A stretch of DNA of 8,348 nt from Ardenticatenales bacterium (GTDB lineage Bacteria; Chloroflexota; Anaerolineae; Promineifilales; UBA4811), in assembly GCA_030667645.1 (NCBI GenBank), contig DAOUVM010000088.1, positions 1 through 8,348 on the forward strand, read 5' to 3'. The translations under genes and the position numbers were made by a program. This document shows, one piece after another, positions 5,248 through 8,348 of the stretch. Positions within the stretch are counted from its first letter, which is position 1. Every line of letters starts with the position of its first letter. The notes under the pieces are model-generated. The model did no database searches. It saw only the letters and a list, made by a program, of their open reading frames with translations, and was not told where the DNA came from.

Positions 5248-6936
5248 TTAGTTTGGTGACCGCTCTACGTGTGAATCACCTTTGAAAACGGAAAGTTGTT
5301 CCTTATCAAGTTCTTTGCGAGCCAGAGTGAGCGCTCCGGCCACTGTGGCTACCTCTCCGGCCGCCTGCGCCTCCTGAATCAGCCGCAACAGGCGTCCGAT
5401 CTCTGGGCCCGGGTGAATGCCAAGCTCGCTCATCAACTCCCGGCCGCTGAGTAACGGCGGTGGTAATATAGTCCTGTCATAATGATGGAAGAAATGATCC
5501 AGCAGGGTGGCGACGGTCTGTACGCGTCTTTCCCAATCGGCCGGCTCGGGCGGGGTCCCCTTTGCCAATCCGTCCGCCAACGAGAGCAAGCAGATGTCCA
5601 AGCCGTTTGCACCCACGTCCTTGAAGAAGCGGTGGATGGCGCGCCGGGTTGGCCGTCCGGCAGGATGGGTCTGCGAGAGCAAGGCCGGACGCATGTGATG
5701 CCGGACCATGATGGCAACCTGACGCACTTCACGTGCACTCAGGGCCAGTTTTCCGGCCCGCCGTCGGACGATTTCCTCCCCCAGTTGCTCATGACCCAGA
5801 AAACGGATCCGACCGTCCTCGTCCACCGTGCGACTGGAGGGCTTGCCTACGTCGTGCAGCAGAGCGCCTAGGAAGAGCAGCACCCGGCCGCTCCGCCTGT
5901 CCGCAGTGCGCCGGGTCAGGTGTTCCTCCAGATGAGATGCGTACGTTGCCAGATAGTCGTGCGCCAGCGCCAACGCATCCTGCAAGTGGCTGTCAGAGGG
6001 CGGGAAAGCGATCGCCCGGAGCAGCGGGTTCAACTGCTCCAGAGTCAGCAGTCCATGCTCAAAGACATCGAGCGTGTGTGGAGCGGGCTGAGGCACGCCT
6101 CTGGCAAGGAGCAGTTCGGGCAGGACGTGCGGAAGCAGGGCCAACTGGTCAACCAGGCGAACCGGGTTACCTGCTGGGGCAATCAGGAGGCGGCAGAATT
6201 CATCCCGTATCCGCTCGGCCGACACGGTCGCCAATCCGTCTGACGCCGCCCGGATGAGATCGCCGGTCTCGGGCAGCAGGTGAAAGTCCAGCTCGGCTGC
6301 CAGGCGGACAGCGCGCAAGCTGCGAAGAGGGTCACGGAGGATCGCGGCCGGGTCTGTGACCCGGATCAGTAGGGCAGCCAGGTCGTCTTGCCCACTCAGG
6401 GGGTCGATAATGGCGTCCGGATCGGTCGATTCGGCCGGCAGCGCCATCGCATTGATGGTGAAATCGCGATCTCGCAGATCGGCGAGAAGGCTTTCCCCTC
6501 GAAAGCGCGCAAAATCCAGCACCGCGTCGCCATGGAGGACCCGAGCGGTACCGCGCTCTGCATCCAGTACGTAAAAGGCCCCGTTGAGCGCGTCGGCCAC
6601 CCAGCGAGCTACCGCGACTGCGTTGTCGCGGACGGCGAAATCGAGATCGTGACTGGCTCGTCCCAGCAGTGCGTCGCGCACGGCGCCGCCGACCAGGTAG
6701 ATGGGAGATTCGCTTTCGGCAAGCAGCGGGCGGAGTGTGGTCATCAGGTCGCCCAGCGGGAGTTCGGTCTGGAGGCTGCCACCGTTGCCGGCGACCACGA
6801 GGCCGATTTTCAGCGGTTCCCCGGGCTGATTATGCGTCCCCACCTGGCGCGCCTCCCCCGGCGTGCGGCCGCTGCCCACAACCCGGCCGGCGCTCAGGGC
6901 AACCCACCGACCGAGGTACGGCCGTAGATCAAGCAC
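5248..6936 (-). CDS. cca: CCA-adding enzyme / class II tRNA nucleotidyltransferase with HD domain and N-terminal DUF5678-like extension
   Basis: Adds or repairs the CCA tail at tRNA 3' ends; the class also includes poly(A) polymerases and split CC- or A-adding enzymes, which I cannot exclude. Numbering is from the GTG at 6936 (562 residues). The nucleotidyltransferase head has YLVGGAVRDALLGR (80-93), catalytic D97 and D99 in HDLDFAV, a third carboxylate D141, RDFTINAMAL (157-166), DPLRSLRAVRLA (202-213) and SAERIRDEF (239-247). An HD phosphohydrolase domain follows: LLHDVGKP with H361/D362, H382, H413/H414 and D455. Residues 2 to about 48 (LDLRPYLGRWVAL, then RVVGSGRTPGEA) form a small extra module like DUF5678. 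GTG is preferred over TTG at 6972 because it begins 1 nt after the upstream hpt stop, exactly where the module starts. An internal ATG at 6744 would give the enzyme without the module. Confidence 0.9.
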   Translation of the reverse strand: MLDLRPYLGRWVALSAGRVVGSGRTPGEARQVGTHNQPGEPLKIGLVVAGNGGSLQTELPLGDLMTTLRPLLAESESPIYLVGGAVRDALLGRASHDLDFAVRDNAVAVARWVADALNGAFYVLDAERGTARVLHGDAVLDFARFRGESLLADLRDRDFTINAMALPAESTDPDAIIDPLSGQDDLAALLIRVTDPAAILRDPLRSLRAVRLAAELDFHLLPETGDLIRAASDGLATVSAERIRDEFCRLLIAPAGNPVRLVDQLALLPHVLPELLLARGVPQPAPHTLDVFEHGLLTLEQLNPLLRAIAFPPSDSHLQDALALAHDYLATYASHLEEHLTRRTADRRSGRVLLFLGALLHDVGKPSSRTVDEDGRIRFLGHEQLGEEIVRRRAGKLALSAREVRQVAIMVRHHMRPALLSQTHPAGRPTRRAIHRFFKDVGANGLDICLLSLADGLAKGTPPEPADWERRVQTVATLLDHFFHHYDRTILPPPLLSGRELMSELGIHPGPEIGRLLRLIQEAQAAGEVATVAGALTLARKELDKEQLSVFKGDSHVERSPN

Positions 6937-6937
6937 G

Positions 6938-7522
6938 TTACTCGGTCGCGATTGGGCCCAACAGGCGCTCAACCAGCTCGGGCGTCGGTACTCCGACGAA
7001 TGGGAGATTCCGATACGTCTCGTCGATGTCCAACCCGTACCCGATCACAAACTCATCCGGGATCTCAAAGCCGATGTATTCGAGCTGCACCGGATACTCG
7101 CGCCGAGAGGGTTTATCTAACAGCGTGCAGGTTCTGAGCGAGGCGGGCTGGCGCTCGCCCAGCAGGCGCAGTAGATAGTTGATGGTCCCTCCCCGGTCCA
7201 CGATATCCTCCACCAACAGCACGTGCCGGCCGACGATATTGGCTTTCAGGTCCAGTACCAATCGCACCACACCCCGTGAATCCAGCCCTCCCTGGTAGGT
7301 GGAGGTGGCCATAAAGTCAACTTCGTGGGGGATGGTGATGTGCCTGGCAAGGTCCGAGAGGAACATGTACGCGCCCTTGAGCACGCAGACAAGGATCGGG
7401 CGCGAGCCCCCGGAATAGTCGGAGCTGATCACCGCCCCCAGCTCTGCTATTCGGCGCTGGATAGCGTCGCCATCGACTAGAATCCGGGCGACGTCATCGT
7501 GCATGGGCATCCTGGGCTTCAC
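6938..7522 (-). CDS. hpt: Hypoxanthine phosphoribosyltransferase-like protein (second, diverged copy)
   Basis: A 194-residue type I phosphoribosyltransferase that should join a purine base to PRPP, giving IMP or GMP. Recognisable parts are the pyrophosphate loop LKG (48-50), the flexible loop near STYQGG (74-79), the PRPP motif VLLVEDIVDRGGTI (101-114), base-site K137 in LLDKPSRR, and PDEFVIGYGLDIDETYRNLP (155-174) with stacking F158. The PRPP loop reads D-R-G-G-T where the preceding paralogue and most family members have D-T-G-x-T, so an arginine replaces a phosphate-contacting threonine. The GTG start at 7522 follows GGGAG by 6 nt and lies 3 nt after the previous stop; ATGs at 7510 and 7504 are alternatives. 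It arose by tandem duplication or recruitment of a related gene, and may have shifted substrate preference (for example xanthine) or form a complex with its partner. Confidence 0.9.
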   Translation of the reverse strand: MKPRMPMHDDVARILVDGDAIQRRIAELGAVISSDYSGGSRPILVCVLKGAYMFLSDLARHITIPHEVDFMATSTYQGGLDSRGVVRLVLDLKANIVGRHVLLVEDIVDRGGTINYLLRLLGERQPASLRTCTLLDKPSRREYPVQLEYIGFEIPDEFVIGYGLDIDETYRNLPFVGVPTPELVERLLGPIATE

Positions 7523-7525
7523 ACT

Positions 7526-8083
7526 CTACTCCCGGCGGTAGACGCTTGGCTTTAGGACCGCAATGTACGGCAACGTCCGGTACTTTTCGGCATAGTCCAG
7601 CCCATAACCCACGACCCAATCGTCGGGGATTTCCAGTCCCAGATAGTCGATGGGGACGGTCACCTTTCTGCGGTCGGGTTTGCTCAGCAGAACGCAGGTC
7701 CGCAGGGTGGCAGGCTGCCTGGCTCCCAGCAACTGCTGTAGGTAGAGGAGGGTGTGGCCTGTGTCTATGATGTCTTCCACGATAATAGCGTGTTTGCCGC
7801 GGATAAAGGTCCTCAGATCCATGATGATGCGGACTTCACCCGAGGTGGTCGCAGTTGCACCATAACTGGATAGCGACATAAAATCAACCGTGTGGGGGAT
7901 CGTGAGGTGACGGGCCAGGTCCGCCAGGAAGATAAAGGCGCCCTTGAGGATCCCAATGAGAAGGACCTCCTTTCCCGCAAAATCCTGCGAGATCTGGGCG
8001 GCCAGGCGTCGGGTGGTTTCCTCAAGCGTTTCTTTGGGGGCCAGGATGCGACCAATGTCGGCCGAGACGTCATTCTCGTGCAT
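7526..8083 (-). CDS. hpt: Hypoxanthine(-guanine) phosphoribosyltransferase, canonical copy
   Basis: Cytoplasmic purine salvage enzyme converting hypoxanthine or guanine plus PRPP to IMP or GMP. With the ATG at 8083 it has 185 residues, typical for bacterial Hpt. Canonical features are LKG (47-49), the mobile catalytic loop LSSYG (71-75), the PRPP motif IIVEDIIDTGHTL (100-112), K135 in LLSKPDRR, and PDDWVVGYGLDY (153-164), where W156 stacks on the base and D163 contacts the pyrophosphate/metal side. A longer version from GTG at 8140 would add 19 residues that overlap tdk and have no family likeness, and the Shine-Dalgarno supports the ATG. It begins 2 nt after the tdk stop and is followed 3 nt later by a related gene, so the three are one transcription unit. 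Confidence 0.94.
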   Translation of the reverse strand: MHENDVSADIGRILAPKETLEETTRRLAAQISQDFAGKEVLLIGILKGAFIFLADLARHLTIPHTVDFMSLSSYGATATTSGEVRIIMDLRTFIRGKHAIIVEDIIDTGHTLLYLQQLLGARQPATLRTCVLLSKPDRRKVTVPIDYLGLEIPDDWVVGYGLDYAEKYRTLPYIAVLKPSVYRRE

Positions 8084-8085
8084 GG

Positions 8086-8348
8086 CTACCGAACCTCCTG
8101 TGGACGATGCGATGACCTGACTTTGTGGCATGCGCGGCACCGCGCCTCGTAGGTTTCGCTGGCGCCAACGACGATAAGGGGGTCGTCATAGGTGGCCGGT
8201 TCACCACCAACCAGGCGCTGAGTCCGGCTGGCCACGTCTCCGCACACCACACAGATCGCTTGGAGTTTGGTTACGGCTTCCGCCTGGGCCATCAGGCGGG
8301 GCATCGCGCCGAATGGATCGCCGCGGAAATCCATGTCCAAGCCGGCCG
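8086..8348 (-). CDS. tdk: Thymidine kinase, C-terminal part (5' end beyond the window)
   Basis: Only the last 86 or so codons are present; the frame is open through the window edge. The visible part starts AGLDMDFRGDPFG, the conserved segment after the Walker-type core of type II (TK1-like) thymidine kinases. It then shows AEAVTKLQAIC with CVVCG and, after the lasso-loop region, YEARCRACHKV. The two CxxC pairs form the structural zinc site, and the loop between them, including TYDDPLIVVGA, closes over the thymidine. The enzyme phosphorylates thymidine to dTMP in nucleoside salvage. The apparent start at 8340 is an internal leucine codon TTG, not a real start. The stop lies 2 nt before the hpt start, placing tdk as the most upstream visible gene of the salvage cluster. 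Confidence 0.92.
   Translation of the reverse strand, partial: AGLDMDFRGDPFGAMPRLMAQAEAVTKLQAICVVCGDVASRTQRLVGGEPATYDDPLIVVGASETYEARCRACHKVRSSHRPQEVR
8093..8099 (-). promoter_or_regulatory. Ribosome binding site that selects the hpt ATG at 8083
   Basis: AGGAGGT on the minus strand ends 9 nt before the ATG at 8083. It lies inside the last codons of tdk, and no comparable site precedes the alternative GTG at 8140, so the shorter Hpt is preferred. Confidence 0.8.

Noticed and set aside
6388..6927. Plus-strand open frames of up to 179 codons opposite the cca gene
   Set aside because: Antisense to well-supported catalytic domains, without ribosome binding site or motif.
6937..6972. Longer CCA enzyme start at TTG 6972
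   Set aside because: The 12 added residues are only the 3' end of hpt read in another frame; GTG at 6936 abuts the hpt stop and begins the N-terminal module.
8084..8140. Longer Hpt start at GTG 8140
   Set aside because: The added 19 residues overlap tdk, have no family likeness and no ribosome binding site; AGGAGGT points to the ATG at 8083.

Overview
The window reads as chromosomal DNA from a moderately GC-rich bacterium. Genes are tightly packed with good Shine-Dalgarno sites, GTG starts are frequent (four of the eight starts I can place), and there is a sigma70-type promoter. An archaeal-type phosphoglycerate mutase (ApgM), a MalK/UgpC-type sugar ABC ATPase, an asparaginyl-tRNA synthetase with the EKSKTRRHLTEFW motif 2, and a CCA-adding enzyme with a small extra N-terminal domain together suggest a Chloroflexota (Anaerolineae-like) genome. 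That placement is inference from protein flavour, not a phylogeny.

Plus strand, 1-3601: the first 335 bases hold no convincing gene. They contain a strong terminator-like hairpin (38-76) and then a structured regulatory region: a palindrome, a second inverted repeat, a longer dyad, and TTGACAGA-type direct repeats 62 bp apart, the second lying on the -35 box of a clear promoter (284-311). This promoter drives a DeoR/GlpR-family repressor gene (336-1097), followed 30 nt later by a lone sugar-type ABC ATPase gene (1128-2228) and a perfect 12-bp terminator stem (2259-2286). Next comes the apgM phosphoglycerate mutase gene (2387-3601), which has its own strong ribosome binding site. The first two genes look like a sugar-uptake regulatory unit whose permease and binding-protein genes are not in view; apgM is a central glycolysis gene.

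Minus strand, 8348-3680: a compact cluster reads leftward as tdk (C-terminal part only), hpt, a second hpt-like gene, cca with an N-terminal DUF5678-like domain, a doubtful small ORF, and asnS. The junctions from tdk to cca are 1-3 nt, so these four genes are almost certainly co-transcribed. They combine nucleoside and purine-base salvage (thymidine kinase, two phosphoribosyltransferases) with tRNA 3'-end maturation and tRNA-Asn charging. The cluster converges on apgM with a 78-bp gap.

I found no mobile element, CRISPR array, tRNA, rRNA or defence system. Points that merit a second look are the operator architecture before the DeoR gene, the altered effector pocket of that regulator, the domain fusion on the CCA enzyme, the diverged tandem Hpt pair, and the asnS leader, which holds either a tiny coupled ORF or a degenerate T-box-like core.
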